Below are positions 24,901 to 38,684 of a stretch of DNA of 64,000 nt, in pieces. The position numbers and the translations under genes are program-made. Position 1 is the first letter of the stretch. Each line of letters opens with the position of its first letter. The DNA is taken from contig QWDQ01000018.1 in the NCBI GenBank assembly GCA_003868215.1, positions 248,001 through 312,000 on the forward strand. Reading direction: 5' to 3'. The notes under the pieces are model-generated. The model did not search any database, was not told the DNA's origin, and was given only the letters and a program-made list of their open reading frames with translations. The DNA is from Pseudophaeomoniella oleicola. Its lineage: Eukaryota > Ascomycota > Eurotiomycetes > Phaeomoniellales > Phaeomoniellaceae.

Positions 24901-27108
24901 CACCTGGATCGATTCCCGTTTTCAGACACATCTCAATCCATTTCACTCTTGGCAGTAAATGAGACCGTAGAAGGATCTGCAACGATACTAGCTGTTCCTC
25001 TAATACTTCCCGAGTAATCGGAGAGTCAGGAATCGTCAGAAGGTCTGCTGGTGGGCAAATTGAGCGTACGGCAATGTACAACCTGGACGTCCCAGACTTG
25101 GCCGCTACGGCGGCGGACTCCTTCGTTGACAATTTCAGAGCCTCAAGCCATTGCCAAATGCCCCCAACAATGGCTTTCCCGATGGCAGCAGGCGCTTTAA
25201 GATAAGAAGTAGACAGAGACTTGCCAGCTTCCGCACGAACCTGAGGGGTGACACCGGATGCAGTAATAAGGTACAGATAAGCCTGAGCCCATGCTGTGCG
25301 ACAATCCTCGGACTCGTTGCCTATATGTAAAGAAACAGCTGAAAGTGCTCGGACAGCCCATATCATGTCCTCTTCGGCAGTGAAGCGCGTGTAAACCCTG
25401 GGATTCAACAAAAAGGATAGCTTAGGTTTCACTGTCAATGCTTGAGAAATGGAACCTTTCTGTGCTGAAGACAAACCCAGGTGTGTAGTCACGTTTTCTG
25501 AAGTCAAGAGCGCCGTGTAGACCAATGCGCTCGATAGCGGTCCTGGTTGAGCGGGTGCGCTGGCACTCGATGTCACCTCGGAGAAGGCGGACCGTAGAGC
25601 TTCAACCACGAGTTTTAGGAAGTCTTTATTCTTTCCCAGTACCTCCTCATTGTCCTTCAGGGCCCAGAGCAGATTCCCACTTTTGAGATGCCACAGTCTT
25701 CGTAAAGGTGCTTTCTTTTCCTGACACCCCTTGTTGATGGTGTCCGCCAAAGCCGAGTCAATAGTACCATCCCTGAGCATTAACTGTGATAATTCGTGAC
25801 TATAGGACCCAATCAAAGCATCAGCAGCTGTTTCATTATTCTCTTTCAACGCGAGTGGGCCGATGGCTCCAGCAGTTCTTATCGCAACATTGGAAGAGGG
25901 TGGGAATGCTTGTAGTATCCTAGATAGGAGCCCACGAAGCTCTGTATTCGCGGGTTTTGTGGCCTTTAGCGCTGCAGTGACCTGCTCAGCTATCTTGTCA
26001 AGGCTAGGACCCTCTGAGCACCGTTGAAGAAGACTCTCGAATGATTCGCACGCGCCATTTTTGATCACAGCGTTTGTCGAACCGAGACTGGACAGCAATG
26101 GCTTTGCAAGGTTCTTGGACAGGGTCTCCGAGACATCAATAGATGTAGGCACAGACGAGACAAGAGCCGGTATTATCCCGTTTAAGACAACTTCTGGTGA
26201 TCGCAGAATAGCTTTCTCGAAGGTAGGTAGTATATCATCAACGATGTGTGATGACTCCGCATAATCCAAGAAGAAATCCTGTAACCCACTTGCTACATGT
26301 GACGGTACCTGGGTCTTAGATCCGACGATCTCTTTCTTGTAGAATTCCACGTAATTCTTTGAGTACTCTTTGAATGCCTCCTTTCGAGTCGGCAACCTCG
26401 CACATACCCCGGCGATAACCCCTAGGTAGGGCACATATTCCTTTCCCGTCGCCCCTGTCGTCAATTTGGGGACCAGAAGACCAAGAGCCTTGTCACCACT
26501 AGCACTTGATCGTAGAACATTCCTCAGGCCCCTCCGTGCGACAACCAATGCAGACTTCGCAAGACTCGAGCGGGCCGTTGGATCAAGGCACTTCTCCAAA
26601 CTCTTCGCTGCAGCAATCGCTAGATCCACCCCGACCGTGTCGAAAACCTTAGGATCGCTCGCCGCCCGTTGCAATCCCAAAGACGCCCACTCGAGTAAGA
26701 CGAAGGCATTGGCGGGTGCAATGACAGCCTTGCTGGATTCCGCTTTCAATATCGAAGCCAGGGTCCTCAGCGTTGGCTCTAGGAGGTCATTCTTCTGAAG
26801 AATGGCGTCTAGGCAGTCTTGCACTGCTCGGCGGGACCCACGGTCATTGTATCGAGGTATCGTTTCGAGCAGAAGAGGTAGAAGTGTTTGGACATCTTTT
26901 GGGGAAGTCTCTGTAAAAAAAAAACAGCGCATACTTCGTTAGTACACACTGACATCTTTGACATTATGAATTGACGGGTCAACATACCGCCGTCTCGTAA
27001 ATTCTGTTGTATATCTTCCAAAGTATGAATGCGCAGCGAAGTCGAACTTGATAATAACGCTAGATGGAGCTGGAGCGAGCTGTTTGTTACCGCCTCTGCG
27101 TCTCCCAT
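18968..27108 (-). CDS. GCN1: eIF2alpha kinase activator GCN1
   Basis: Three exons: 26988-27108, 19954-26910 and 18968-19902, joined in phase 1 both times and giving 2670 aa, the usual length for fungal Gcn1. The introns carry ACTAAC branch sites (one is TACTAAC). Gcn1 binds translating ribosomes and the RWD domain of Gcn2, and lets Gcn2 sense uncharged tRNA and ribosome stalling or collisions. The whole protein is HEAT-repeat-like: runs such as KQILPQLLEGLDE, LAVSLPDIIPPLTGVLND and VRASANRSLQRFGEV in the centre match the eEF3-like HEAT segment. The later part (for example LLPELEEGLQSATGVDTRQG, VRTALVDADLDVREAAAEAF) corresponds by position to the Gcn2-binding region of the family. An N-terminal block of HEAT-like helices starts soon after MGDAEAVTNSSLQLHL. 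The frame is intact throughout. The end, WSVGRVETGDVFSME, matches an ordinary fungal C-terminus. Confidence 0.97.
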
Positions 27109-28198
27109 TTTCCTCAGGGTGAGTACGTATGTATATAGCGCATCTAAGAGGCTTATAAAAACCGAGAGCGAGGTACTGGCGCAATTGTCACCCCAAGTTA
27201 AACAATAGCTCCTCCGAATATGGCGTTACTCCACCGTACAACGTCTGATTCACACTGCACCAAAATGTGGGAGTAACTTTCATGCTATGAATACTGCCGT
27301 AATTCTTCACCGCCTTACCACAACTGGAGATCCCCCGCGGGAATCTTTAAGTTCAATACAGTTATCGTAGTAGTTGCATGGATTTCGAGACAGCGATCAG
27401 ATGGAAATAAAATAGAACTCCTTTTACTATCTATAGCACAGACCTAAGACATTATGTTCATTAGACCCGAAAAGGAAGCTGAACTGCCTCTGAACATCTG
27501 CCTCTTGAGCGGCTCAGTCCAAGACTACTACCCGATAGCGTATGCTGTCTCCTTACGTGCCAAAGGAACGGAAGACGGCAACCAGAATAAGTCTTTGGAA
27601 GAGCCATGTCGTACATAGCCTTGAGCACAATGCAAGAATTCGACAGGTATCGTAGGAGCTATCTCAAAACAGATCATCGTAAGATTTTCCTAAACCCATT
27701 TCCAGCGTATACGTCGGTGAACATCCTCATACAACCATAAAGTCCGTTCTGAAAAAAAGGTCGTCAACGCAGATCGGTCATGGCTTCCGTAACAATAGAG
27801 CTTTTTTTTTTCTGATCGTGTGTTGGCGTTAAAGAACAAGGAAATTCGTATCGTTCAGAGTCGTTAAATTGGTAAACAAAAGAGATGTTTTGGGAAAAGG
27901 AACGTGCGCCACAACGTCTAAAACGTGGCATAGATTTTGGGCAACCCAAGGCGAGTCGCAGGGCTACCCATGCCAGCAACATGGAAATGATTTCGTGGAA
28001 GCGGAGCTTGTGGTGTGAACACGTCGTGGAGGCGCATCTCAGCCAAATAGAACTTTCGAGGTAATGAGGAAATAATGCAGAGCAAGAAAAGAGAATCGTG
28101 GACAAGTAACGGTATCGTGCCGCAATCCTGCTGCCTCGTCACAAGTCACCTCTGGCTATGTTTCAATGTGACATACGTATCCGAGGCTCCTTACGAAG
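27109..28198. other. GCN1 promoter and stuA 3' flank
   Basis: 1.1 kb between the GCN1 start and the stuA stop, both on the minus strand. No coding frame is supported; short frames here lack motifs and splice logic. A poly-T stretch at about 27799-27811 is the only simple repeat. The region should hold the stuA 3' UTR and the GCN1 promoter. Confidence 0.5.
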
Positions 28199-30295
28199 TC
28201 AGCGTCTTCGGGGACCGCCACCAGCCTTGATGCCAGCTTGCATGGGCGGCATCACATTAACGGTAGTGTTGATGTTGTCTTCGCGGACCGTTCGGCGACG
28301 CTTTAAATCAAAGGCAGGCTCTAAACCGGTTTCATTCACGCCATTCGTTTGATCATGGTCATCGTCTTCTCTCCCACGCTTTGTGCCAGCAGTACCGTTC
28401 AGGGTTGACGTCGTGTAATTCGAAGTATATCCATCGGAAGTGCCGTTTGTGCCAACACGAGAATCACTCATGATATTGTACAGGCTGGCGCTCGACTGCG
28501 GTTGCCTTGGAGGCGTGTGATACCCACTGGCCCACGTCGGCTGAGCCGGATTGGTTGTTCTTGGAGTGACTTGGCCAGAGCCATTGGTTTGGTGGGGGGA
28601 GCTGTTCATCCCGGGTGATGCCTGAGAGCCTTCTCCTTGCATATTTGCCATATTTGACCCACTACCATACGCATATGATGGACGATCCGAGGCGTACCCA
28701 CCATTACTGTGGGTCAAATATTCCTGTTCGTGGACTTGCTCAGAGTCGTTCTCGTTTTGGTGTTGGGTTCCAGGACGCTGCGAATATTGATCAGTCTTGT
28801 AATCATGGTGATCTGGCTGGTGCGGGATTCCGTGGCCTCGAGCTGAGGGCGGTCCCATCTCACTTTTCACATATCCAGTGTTGGTATTTTGACCATATCT
28901 GTCCATCGTCGGCTGCGCACCATAACCTGGCTGCGTTGGAGGTCCGGAGTAGTAGGACTTTGCACTATCGTAAGCTTGGGACCCCTGGTAGGGCTGCATA
29001 CCCTGGAGATTGCTTCCTGGTGGTGTCGTTGCAGGGGTGGTTGGCATGGAACGAACCTGGTTGCTCAACCCAGTGTCAATCGTTAACGGCTGGCTAGTGC
29101 CGACTTGGTTCGTCATAGGTTGGGTACTCCAATCGCTGTATGGACCACTCGTGCTACCATTCCCAATGACACTAGATGCACTCGTAGGCGGGGTAGGAAA
29201 TGTATGTGCTCTGTCCAGACTGGGCCTTCCAGCCCCTACTTGCGGGTTGACTAAGGAGGTGCCCTGGCCGCCTGCTCCGATGGGATTGGCCATTGTACTT
29301 GAATGTTGAAGTGTCGGTGGCTGAGACATAGGTAGGGGTCTCGAGATGGCAGCATTTTCAATTCGACGGCGATCAGCAGCAGTAACAACGGCGTTAGTAC
29401 GGTTTGCGTTTGCAGGATCTGCGTAAAGTAACCCGCCGATGTTGTGGACGAACAGGGGATAGAGAAGGTCTGTTATTTTTTCTCGATTGGCGAATTCAAG
29501 GGCACGCTCGAAAGGAATCCTGAGAAGGCTTGTCAGTACGCAAACGACCAGAGATGTGTGAAAGCCCTTACCAGACACCTTTGAGATGCATGGGGCCAAT
29601 TTTGACCACGTTACGAGTCTTTTCGCTCTTCAGAATGCCATCACGGCGTCCACGTGTCATACCCGCGACGTTCAAAAGCTTCGTGCCATTGATGAAATGG
29701 TTGTCTGTGACGAGAACGTCAGTTTGAGTACAGACGCTATCTTTGCTCTCGGAAAATACAAACCCTCTCTACGAGCAACACAGACTCCTTTTGCTTCGAC
29801 CTGGAAACACAGACTTCCCTCATCTTCCCACAAAGTAGCCGTGACACGCGGTTTCATGCCGGGTGGAGCTACCTGACCAGTAGTATCATACGGCTCTTGA
29901 TGTTGTTGCTGTGGCATATACGATGGTCCACTATAACTGTGAGCAGGACCGGGTGTATGGGCCATGGCTGATTCAGTCAGTAACATGTCCGCAAGGCAAC
30001 CAGATTCTACGGGAGCTTTACCGGGTAAATGAGGGAGCATCGCAGGCTGCGTAGTCAAGGCCATACTCGTGCTATGATGCTGCGGCGCCGACTGCGGCGA
30101 GATCACGCCGTTGCTGTAATTATAAGTGGGATAGGAAGCGGGTGTCGAAGGATAATTGCCTTGATGCGGCATCATGGCTTGCTGATACTGAGGCATGTTC
30201 GAGGAGCCTCCTCCAGCAGCGGGTAAGGAGCCATATTGCTGGGACGATGAGACATGCGACGAATGCACATCCATGTATGCCTGTGGCTGATTCAT
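28199..30295 (-). CDS. stuA: APSES transcription factor StuA
   Basis: Three exons: 29764-30295, 29572-29704 and 28199-29519, giving 661 aa; introns of 59 and 52 nt, phases 1 and 2. StuA is a nuclear bHLH-like APSES factor that binds A/TCGCGT/ANA/C-type elements and controls conidiophore shape, spore formation and, in many species, secondary metabolism. The N-terminus [19 protein letters not shown] is the StuA signature. The APSES domain spans roughly residues 145-250: [70 protein letters not shown] and [20 protein letters not shown]. Both introns fall inside this domain, one after ARRE and one inside the Trp codon of GVW. The long Ser/Gln/Pro-rich C-terminal half ends with basic clusters (KRGRED, DLKRRR) that may be nuclear localisation signals. 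The gene is preceded by a very long gene-poor stretch, in keeping with the long leaders known for this gene. Confidence 0.96.
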
Positions 30296-32398
30296 GATGT
30301 CCTAACAAATGGCACTTCCGCTATTTCGTCTCCCAAGTCTCGAAGCGATACGGCAACGAATGCCCGTTCCTACTCTCGCAACACCTGATTTCCAAACCTC
30401 AGACCGGTAGAGAAACCGTGGTAGAGGTGATCTACAATGTATCGTAGGGTGTGTGTATGAAACTAGAGATTCATACAGACGTGTGAAAGTGTACGGTGTG
30501 TGTATCAGCATGCAAATGAAGCGTGACAAGAGCACAAGGTGCAGGGAAGCGGGCACCCGATGTCAGTGTTCCGCAGCTGACCAATGTCTGTTGTGACGTG
30601 TCTGAGAAGAGGCCTGACGACTTCTCAACGCGTGAGATGGCGTGCGGGCAATTGGTTTCTTTCAGGCCCTCTGGAGAGTGAGTGGACTCTTCCTCTATGC
30701 CAGACTGCGATACTGTGTTGAAGTTGTGTGATGAATCTGAATGCTGTAGAAGCTGACAGGCGTGACAGACGCAAAGACCGTGGTTGTTTGCTTCACGTAG
30801 ACAAAGAAACTCCTGTTTGTCTGGTCGGTATCGTGCAGATTCTAACAGCTTTGCTTTTGATGACAGCTCAGTAAGAAAGCAGTCCACTTGAGAAGAAATC
30901 GTGTCTAACGCTCAATAAAAGGCAACAATCATGAAATCGTCGTGTCTGGTCATTAACGTCGTTGCGACAGTGCTGATCGTGCAACAGGACAATTCTGCAG
31001 TAGGAGAGAAGCTCAGGTATGATTAGCGCAATGCAACGCCGTTGGCAAAGAAGGCACCACGAATATCGGACGGGGTACCAAATGATTGTGTCAAACACAC
31101 CAATGCCAAACACCTCTTGTCTGTGATTTCTTGGGGGATCCAAACGAGTGCAACCAAATCAATCAGAAGGAACGTACCTTGCTGCACCTTGGAGCAGTCA
31201 TGCAAAAGTGAGAGGTTGGTCAAGACACACAAAAAGCCGGTGTTGGCGGCATGAATGGAAGGGAAGAAATGGTGGAGCAGAGAAGTGCGGCGGAAGCAAG
31301 TGCTCTTAGGTACAGATGAGATGCGCCAGAGGAGGATAGCGCAGCCGGGTCGCGAAAGGGACTAGATGATAGCAACAACAGAAGTGGGCACCTTTGGTCT
31401 TGTCCTTGTACAGTATAGAATGTACAGTATCAGTATCGTTCAATCATTGAATCAATCGCTCGAATGAAAGCAACGGATGGAGAACGGGGGGTCCAGGCTT
31501 TGGTAGGGTATGCGCTGTACACTTCTGAAGGGTTTAATGGGAAGTCCACCCGGCCAGTGTGGCTCCCCTTCTGTCTGCCTCTCTCTCTCTCTTTCTTTCT
31601 TTTTCCTCTAACCCCTTTGGCTGTCGTTAGACGTATCGCACCAGTCGAGAGTGGTCTTTTGCTTTTCGTTTTCCTCCCAACCAGCAGCGGTATCCAGCCT
31701 TGGTCGCGAGCTTAATCGCAAGCCGGCAGAGCAAGCGTGAACCAGGGCGACAGGGAATCAACCAGTGAATAAACGCCGGGGCGGAGCGTTCAAAGGACCA
31801 AAGTGTAAAAGGGACTTTAAGCAGGCGAATGGTCTCATCTAGTGCGATTGGGGAAGCGGTTGGGATGGGTGGAAAGGATGCTGCTGTATGGCAATCGGAA
31901 CCATTCATTGGTTAAGGCGATGAGAAGCGATGGAGGGGAGGGGCGCAATCGGGATGGGGACCATGAATGACGGGCAGGACAAAAATCGGGTCCTGCTCTC
32001 TGCTAATTATTTCTTTGCAACATGAAAAAGAAACCCCCAAGTATATGTATGGTATTGTACCGTGCATCACCTATATCTCCCGCCCACGTACGGTATATTA
32101 TTAACTTGGGTATCTACTACGAAGTACAGTGCCTATAATGTTCATCTATATGAGAGGTATCTACCTAATTACCTTGCCTGGGTACCTAAAAGTATACAGA
32201 TATCGACGTATGGTATCTACCAAGTAGAGGCATTCATTTCATTCTCCAGTTTGGTCAACCATGTCGTCTAAATCTTGGTACGTTTTCTTCCAAAGTTTCT
32301 TACTTCGCTGGCCGCACGATACGTGTCTAGGCTATGCCAATCCCTCTTCACTGTGAACTGTACTTAATACCCATGAACGACCAAGTCTCATTGAAGAC

Positions 32399-32412
32399 AT
32401 ACTACGTAGTAT
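32399..32412. repeat. Palindrome ATACTACGTAGTAT
   Basis: Perfect 14-bp inverted repeat containing TACTACGTAGTA, in the gene-poor stretch upstream of stuA. Confidence 0.9.
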
Positions 32413-32653
32413 TACCGTAATGCATCACAGATAGGCGAGTCGTGTAAGCAACTTGAGGGTGGAGGCAGCTGGTGGTCTGTGATGCTGATCTTCCTCCGGT
32501 GAGCAAACTCAAGGTCTGTTGATGCGAAAGATACAATAACTGTACAGAGGTAGTAATTGACAGTAGGTACCTATCGAATGATACTTGCGGCATGGTGAAA
32601 CATTCCCCAACAAACAATATGTTTGCAGCCCTTTGCTGATAGCTTTCGACATC

Positions 32654-32665
32654 TACTACGTAGTA
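32654..32665. repeat. Palindrome TACTACGTAGTA
   Basis: Perfect 12-bp copy, about 240 bp from the preceding one. A partial copy (CCTACGTAGTAC) follows at about 32811. Confidence 0.9.
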
Positions 32666-35600
32666 ATTATATGATAGGTAAGCAAGAGTGATCAACCAAG
32701 CTAGCTGAGGCCTCTATTGATCTCTCTTCTCACCACAACGTTCATTTGTCTCGTCTGGCTGTCGTCTCATTGTTGCAAGGCAATTCACGATGTCTTGGAA
32801 TCAGCATGTACCTACGTAGTACTAGGTAGGGTAACCATCGCCCAGCGCAATTCGCTGCCCTGACATTTTCTCTTCGTTCTTCTTCGCTGGTATTGGGTAA
32901 AGCTTGATGAACAAAGTCTTCTGGTCTGTAGGGTTTTGTGGGTCAAGGAAGGGAGAGTAATGGATACCATAATACACGTTCGATACACTGCAGCTCTTCA
33001 CAGGCCAGAACCACGGCCAAAGATGTCCCACAGACAAGTCGACAGAAAGCAAAAGATAACCAACGAGGTGGGAAACTAACGTTACCACTCCAGCCTCAAT
33101 TGGATTCCATCGCTGTCCGTAGACGTTTCCGTAAGGTTTCTTGGATCATGTCAACATCATCCAGTTTGTGGAGTGAAATAGTGAGTGAGCAGCAATGGAA
33201 AGAGAATGATAATGATGATCAAATTGACCATCCTCTGGCTGAGCGAGAACCAGGGGAGCCTTGTCTCTTGCAACGTTAAATCCTTCTCTTCTCGTCGCAA
33301 GCCATCCGTCTTCTTTGCCTTTCTTGATCTTTGCCCCAAGACAGACAAAACGGCAAGAATCCTAGAGCTTTTTAGAGTTGGCCCCTGCCCAAGAAGGATG
33401 AAGGAGGGGCTGTCTAGCTTTGAGGCCAATTGCAACAGAGATAGTGAATGACCGGCGAGTTATGGCGGGAATTTTTTAACAAAAAAAAAAAAAGTGAGGC
33501 TTGCTGGCTTCCGAGTTTTTCGCTGGTGGCTTGCTTGTGGTGGATTTGGGGAGAGATCATTGTGGGCAAAGGAGAGAAAGCTGTCGGGAGATTCCCATTG
33601 GATTGGCTGAATGTCTCTTCATTATCTTCAGGGATCAGCCACCCATGGATTTCACATTTCTCGTCGATAAGGGCAGGCAGGACTGTCGTCTAGTAGGAGA
33701 CCATGCGTACCATCGCACATCGGTACCTTTAGAATTGGCCTTGGAATACACTTCCTCTACAGTCTCTCCTAGAAGCTGTCTAACTAGTTGACTTTGGCAG
33801 GAAACGGTTTGATCACTTTTAAACCAGTGACAGCCCGTCGAGGTATGGATTCAGGTAGAGTCAGCTTTGATCTATATTGGATGATGATAGGATGCCGTAA
33901 GTCCTGGGCCATCTAGGCTAGAGGGGAACGGGAATGGGAGACCTCGCCTAGACTAGGGTAGATATCAAGCATATCTAGTTTGCTGCCTGCAAGAGGAAGG
34001 TTTTGTGGAGTGGAGATATTGCCAGGCCGCCGTAACATGGTCCTCTATGGAGTCGAGTTGTGAGAACGATCCGCTGATTGCTGTCATGTTATCCTCGTTG
34101 ATGAAAGCGGTCCCGACATAGGTATGAGGTACGAGACAACGGCCAATGTAATGCAAAAGCTCCCTGGGAAGTAGACAAAAGACCCGTTCCCGAAATTAGA
34201 TGGAAATGAACCTGGGTCAGTTACTCCCTACTCGCATGACCTTGAGAAGTCTGTTCAACTATCCAAACATTGCATTGTAACAGTCACGTCTAGGATAAAT
34301 CGAGATGATAGGAGACGTCCCTATAGAGGCTGACCAGTGAGTGCATCGTGCGATCCTGGGGCTGCTTCACGGGTTTCCATACAACGGAACAACAAGAGCG
34401 TCATCTTTCATGACTCTACAATCAACGGATTCCTGACTGTCGGAATCAACCGTCCTGCTGATTGGCGGGCAGGGCCAAGTGATGGCACTGAAGAACCCCC
34501 AATCTGATCCTATCCAAAAGCGGTGACAGAAGACCGTGTTTGTCTGGGAGTGATGTGTGATGATGAAATTCCACAAAGCATGTATAGATCGATCAACACG
34601 ACATCGTTTACACGTAACGGTTGTATCTGTAATTGGAGGATCAACTCGCCAAGTTAAAGCTTGCCGGATGAAGGCCTCGAAATATTGCCATGACAGCATG
34701 TCCTTAGACCTCCATGCTAACCGCAAAGCAACGATCGACGGCTAGATGCATGCATTGCATTGCATATGAGAGACAACCATAGTCAGTGGGAAGAGGAATC
34801 TTGGGGTAGGGAATGGAGGGGGACTGAATGTGCTTCTTGGTGGCGGTCGCTTTCCCCGCTACCGTGCATTCTTCTCAACGGACATACAGTAGAGCCAGAT
34901 CAGATCGGTGTCTAGCTTCCTCGACGTTGGGAGAAAGCAATATCTCAAAGATCCCCATTTCGGATTTTCGAACCGCCCCGACCTTTGAGGAGAAAATCAG
35001 AAAGGATCCCGGATCCAACAGACTTCGATCCTGTTGAGTGATACCAAGGTGGCGAATCATCAGTGCTGTCCCATGTCCAGGTCAGTCTGAGGACTACATC
35101 ATACGGAATCCGTTGAACGCGACTTAGCCAACGTAATGATTAAAGCCGGATGAGCTACCATCGGAACCATTGTTCGATTTTGAACTGACTTGCCCAGAAG
35201 CAGAAGCAGGCTCTTCTTCCCGTAACAAGGGCAATCCTAGTTGTGACAACTAAAGTAGATATCTACTGTACTCGGTACTAGACTACCATATTATTTCTTC
35301 GTCTCGGAGAACATTGGACATGACGGTTCAATATCCTGCCATCAGTACAATACACAGCAAACAAAACGAGGTCTGTGTTGATCCAGTGTATCCTTGCTTG
35401 TCTGGGTAATTCCGAATGACAATCGATGGTCTCACCTACTGAGGCAGACGCACATGTTTACTGTACCTAAAGTTACGCGATTGTGGAATTTGCCCAGGCT
35501 TCTTTTGACCTGGTCATTGGGCAAACTCTTCTGTTCAGCAACTTGCACGTTTTTGACAAGGGACCTTTTTTCCTGCTTTCCCCGAGGCCTGTACATTCCA

Positions 35601-37592
35601 TCGTGTGGCGAATGGGCATCATGCATCAGCCGGTAAATCTGTTACATTCTCGATTGCTTGAGCTTCTAGGATGCCATTCCTCCGAATTGTCCTCGACGGT
35701 GGTTTGTGTGGGAAGGATCTCGTTCACTTCGATGGGGGTTGATTTTTGAGTGCTGTAGTTCAGCTATTATTTCGGTGTGTCTGTATGTAAGTATGTGTTG
35801 CAGGATGCACCGCAGATCCTCGATCTTGCCTATCGTACATTCAGATGGGCCTAAGGATGGTATTACGTGTGTGATACCATAGTGACAGTACAGTAATTGG
35901 TCCATTCGATGTCCTTTCCGCAGATCGGAGACCTATACAGCACAAGCTGGATTTCTAGACGACGAAGACGAAAAGAGAAAGCATGTGATTAGACTATTGT
36001 AATTGTTGGTAAGAAGGGATGTCGATAGGTCTGGCTCTCCCGACTTCTCAGTTTGATGTTAACAACAGAGTAAGAAAATTCGAAGAGGAATCGATGAGCT
36101 TCCAAATCAGGAAACGTAATTCACCCTAGCAATTACTGACAGGAAGCCTCGGGACGAGCTGCAGGCGTCCTGTAGGCTGTAGGAAGGTAGGGAATGGCGC
36201 CAACCCGCACCAACGAAGGCGTACAGCGGATGAGCTGACAAGGGGACCACCCGACGCAGGATCGTTGAGCAGCAACAACACAAATTTTGTTTGATCGCTC
36301 TAACGACCCTACCATCCCCGATCCCTCTTAGTTGTACGGACAGGCCTCGTAGGTTCACAATAAGCCGATACAAATATGAAAGCACTCCTCGGGTGAGCTT
36401 TGTCTGGTTGGGCCGAGGAAAGACAAGTGTACAAGAAGTATCACTAGATCGGTTGAACCCGTCTCATTGACCCATAACTTAGTTATCAAACATAGCTTAG
36501 CTAGTATCGATAACAATAGCATTGTTCTCAGCATACCTCCACCAGAGATACCTGTCATGAGCATGGCTAAACCGCATTCTTAGTGTCATTTTGTGGAGTT
36601 GGGAGATCCCTTTGACAACGACAAATTGGCGAGTAGCAATAGTCGATAGGTACTTCCGCCGAGAGAATGTATAGGCTCACCATCAAAATCAAAACCGAAA
36701 GGCAAAAGTAGCTGTCATTCTCTGGGGTTGCTGTGGAAAGATTTAAGCCGTGAAAGGGAACAACGCGTGCCAACATTGCCGGGCTCGACTTGTTGACGGC
36801 TTGTGCAAATTCTCCTTTCTTTTTCCACTCACAGGTCAACTCTTGGTCATTTAGACTCCCTAAGCTGTCATCCAATCTGCATGGATCATAAGACAGCCCA
36901 CGGGATTGATCATTGCGGGCCGTAGATAGATCTTCTGCCAGGCTTTACTGGACGATCAAGTAGCTGGTCGTAATTACTGCGATACTTCTCAGCTCGATCG
37001 TCTTGTAGGAAACTCGAGGTGATTCTGAGACGACTTGGATTGCTGCAACCTTGATTCTGGCACTGAAATTGCAAATCTAGAGAAGGCCTCTTGCATACAA
37101 AAACGCATGGGAGGAGCGCAGCCAATGCACAGATCAGCACGCGTTCAAGTCTGCGTTTGGATGGCACTCGGAAAGGTAACAGATGTGCGGTTAATATGCC
37201 CACGTAAATTCTCCGGCGTTATCGAAGCAGATCCTACATCGAGACGTTTATTACGTACCACCTTTGCAGCAGCTGGGAAGGTGGGAAGAGTTGCCGACAG
37301 ACTACAAAGTACTGTACGTGATGCATTGTATATTCAAACGGATTCGGCGAGGGTGAACTGGGTTCCTCCCAGATCCTATGCAGGAGGCGGACGAGAAAAG
37401 TCTCCGACTTCGCTCTCTGATGACTTGGCTGTTGCCATATTGTTATTATTGTTATTGTTGTTGTTGTTATCTTCTGGTAGGTTATGTATGTCTCTTGATG
37501 TGATGTGGTAACGGTATGGTCAGGTATGAAATGGTATCAGTATCAGAAATAACGGTAAATCTTTCGATCAGCTTTGATGCAGGGCAATAGAT

Positions 37593-38684
37593 TCAGGAAA
37601 GGTCCTTGTCGAGTTGTTTGCGAACCCACTTGGAAGAGTGACCATAATGTGCCACCACGATGGAGTCTTGAGACGATAACAAACAATTCATAGTCTGTAC
37701 GAGAATCACTTATTGATTACTACGTAGTACACTAATTACTGTTTACCTATACCTTGTTTGTCGCTTGAGAGGTCTCGACTGACTTAGCAGACTCTCCCTC
37801 ACGGGCTCTTTGCCTCGAAGAGATTTCAAAGTAATATAGCCTATGACAATCGATGAAGAGAACCAGAGCTTTGATACCGACCAAGGGAGCCATTTGGTCA
37901 GGCGGTGGATTCACGAGGCGACCCATACACTCCGAGTCTCTACGAGACGGTGGCTTGCTGGAGGATTGCGTTGTCTCCGTACCTATTCCATCCTTCCGTT
38001 GTTGCAATCCCATAAATATCATGGCCGTTACTGGAAAAAGAACTGCTGCAAGGGCTGACGTGAAAAATGAAACGCAAATGCACAACACTTAAGCTCGCAT
38101 GCATTGCAGCAAGTCATGTTGCCCGCTTTTCTGCAAACTTACGGGCGTTCACGCGAATCAGCTTCGAACGGCTACCACCACCCCCCAGTTCGATCTGGGA
38201 GACTTTCCGTAGCGGATCGACAGAGCTGGACTGTGGCCAGTCGTGGATCAGCCTTAACTATGCAAATCTGCACGGCTGACCCTCTGATCCATTTCGACTG
38301 GTCATGATAGACGGCTGGCAATACGAATACACGGACAACTCTGCGCCAGAGTCGGCTATTTGCAGTTCGCATTAGATTTAGTCTTCAGCAGCATTGACCA
38401 GACCGTAACGGCCATGCGTGTAGCCTCGAGACCCGAACGCCTCCCCTGGAAAGAGCACCAATGCAAGCCCGAAGAGATCGAAAGCCAAAAGGAGTGAGAC
38501 ACCACCGGACACTTTGAGGTGGACCAGCAGCCAGCTCATGCAGGCGATCAATGGTGCTATTGAAGCCAGCCACAATGCGATCATGATAATAATTTCAATC
38601 TTGTTCAGAGGGTGGTGAATTGGGCAACTGGCGGTGACAGGGGTCCTACTCTTACGGGTAAGACATAGCGGATCAAGCTCGTCA
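37593..38684 (-). other. Possible small membrane-protein gene or remnant
   Basis: Low-confidence candidate. A segment 38656-38684 splices through a 56-nt intron (GTAAGA donor, CTGAAC branch) to a frame from 38599 down to 38378, which holds two hydrophobic helices (IMIALWLASIAPLIACMSWLL and SLLLAFDLFGLALVLF shortened here to their cores) and ends RYGLVNAAED. Further on, a frame from about 38080 to 37753 has another hydrophobic helix (ALAAVLFPVTAMIFMG), then a polar Ser/Arg tail, and splices through a 58-nt intron (37695-37752) to a last short exon ending at 37593. I could not join the two halves with a convincing intron, and no family is recognisable. It could be a diverged multi-span protein, two fragments, or chance. 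Confidence 0.3.
37718..37729. repeat. Palindrome TACTACGTAGTA
   Basis: Perfect 12-bp copy. If the candidate gene at 37593-38684 is real, this copy sits inside its last intron; otherwise it is intergenic like the other perfect copies. Confidence 0.9.

Noticed and set aside
33157-33435. Hydrophobic Ile run in a minus-strand frame
   Set aside because: The run comes from an AT-rich GATAATGATGAT stretch; no other membrane-protein feature.
34960-35000. TTCGAACC motif resembling a tRNA T-loop
   Set aside because: No cloverleaf arms or matching A-box upstream; not a tRNA.
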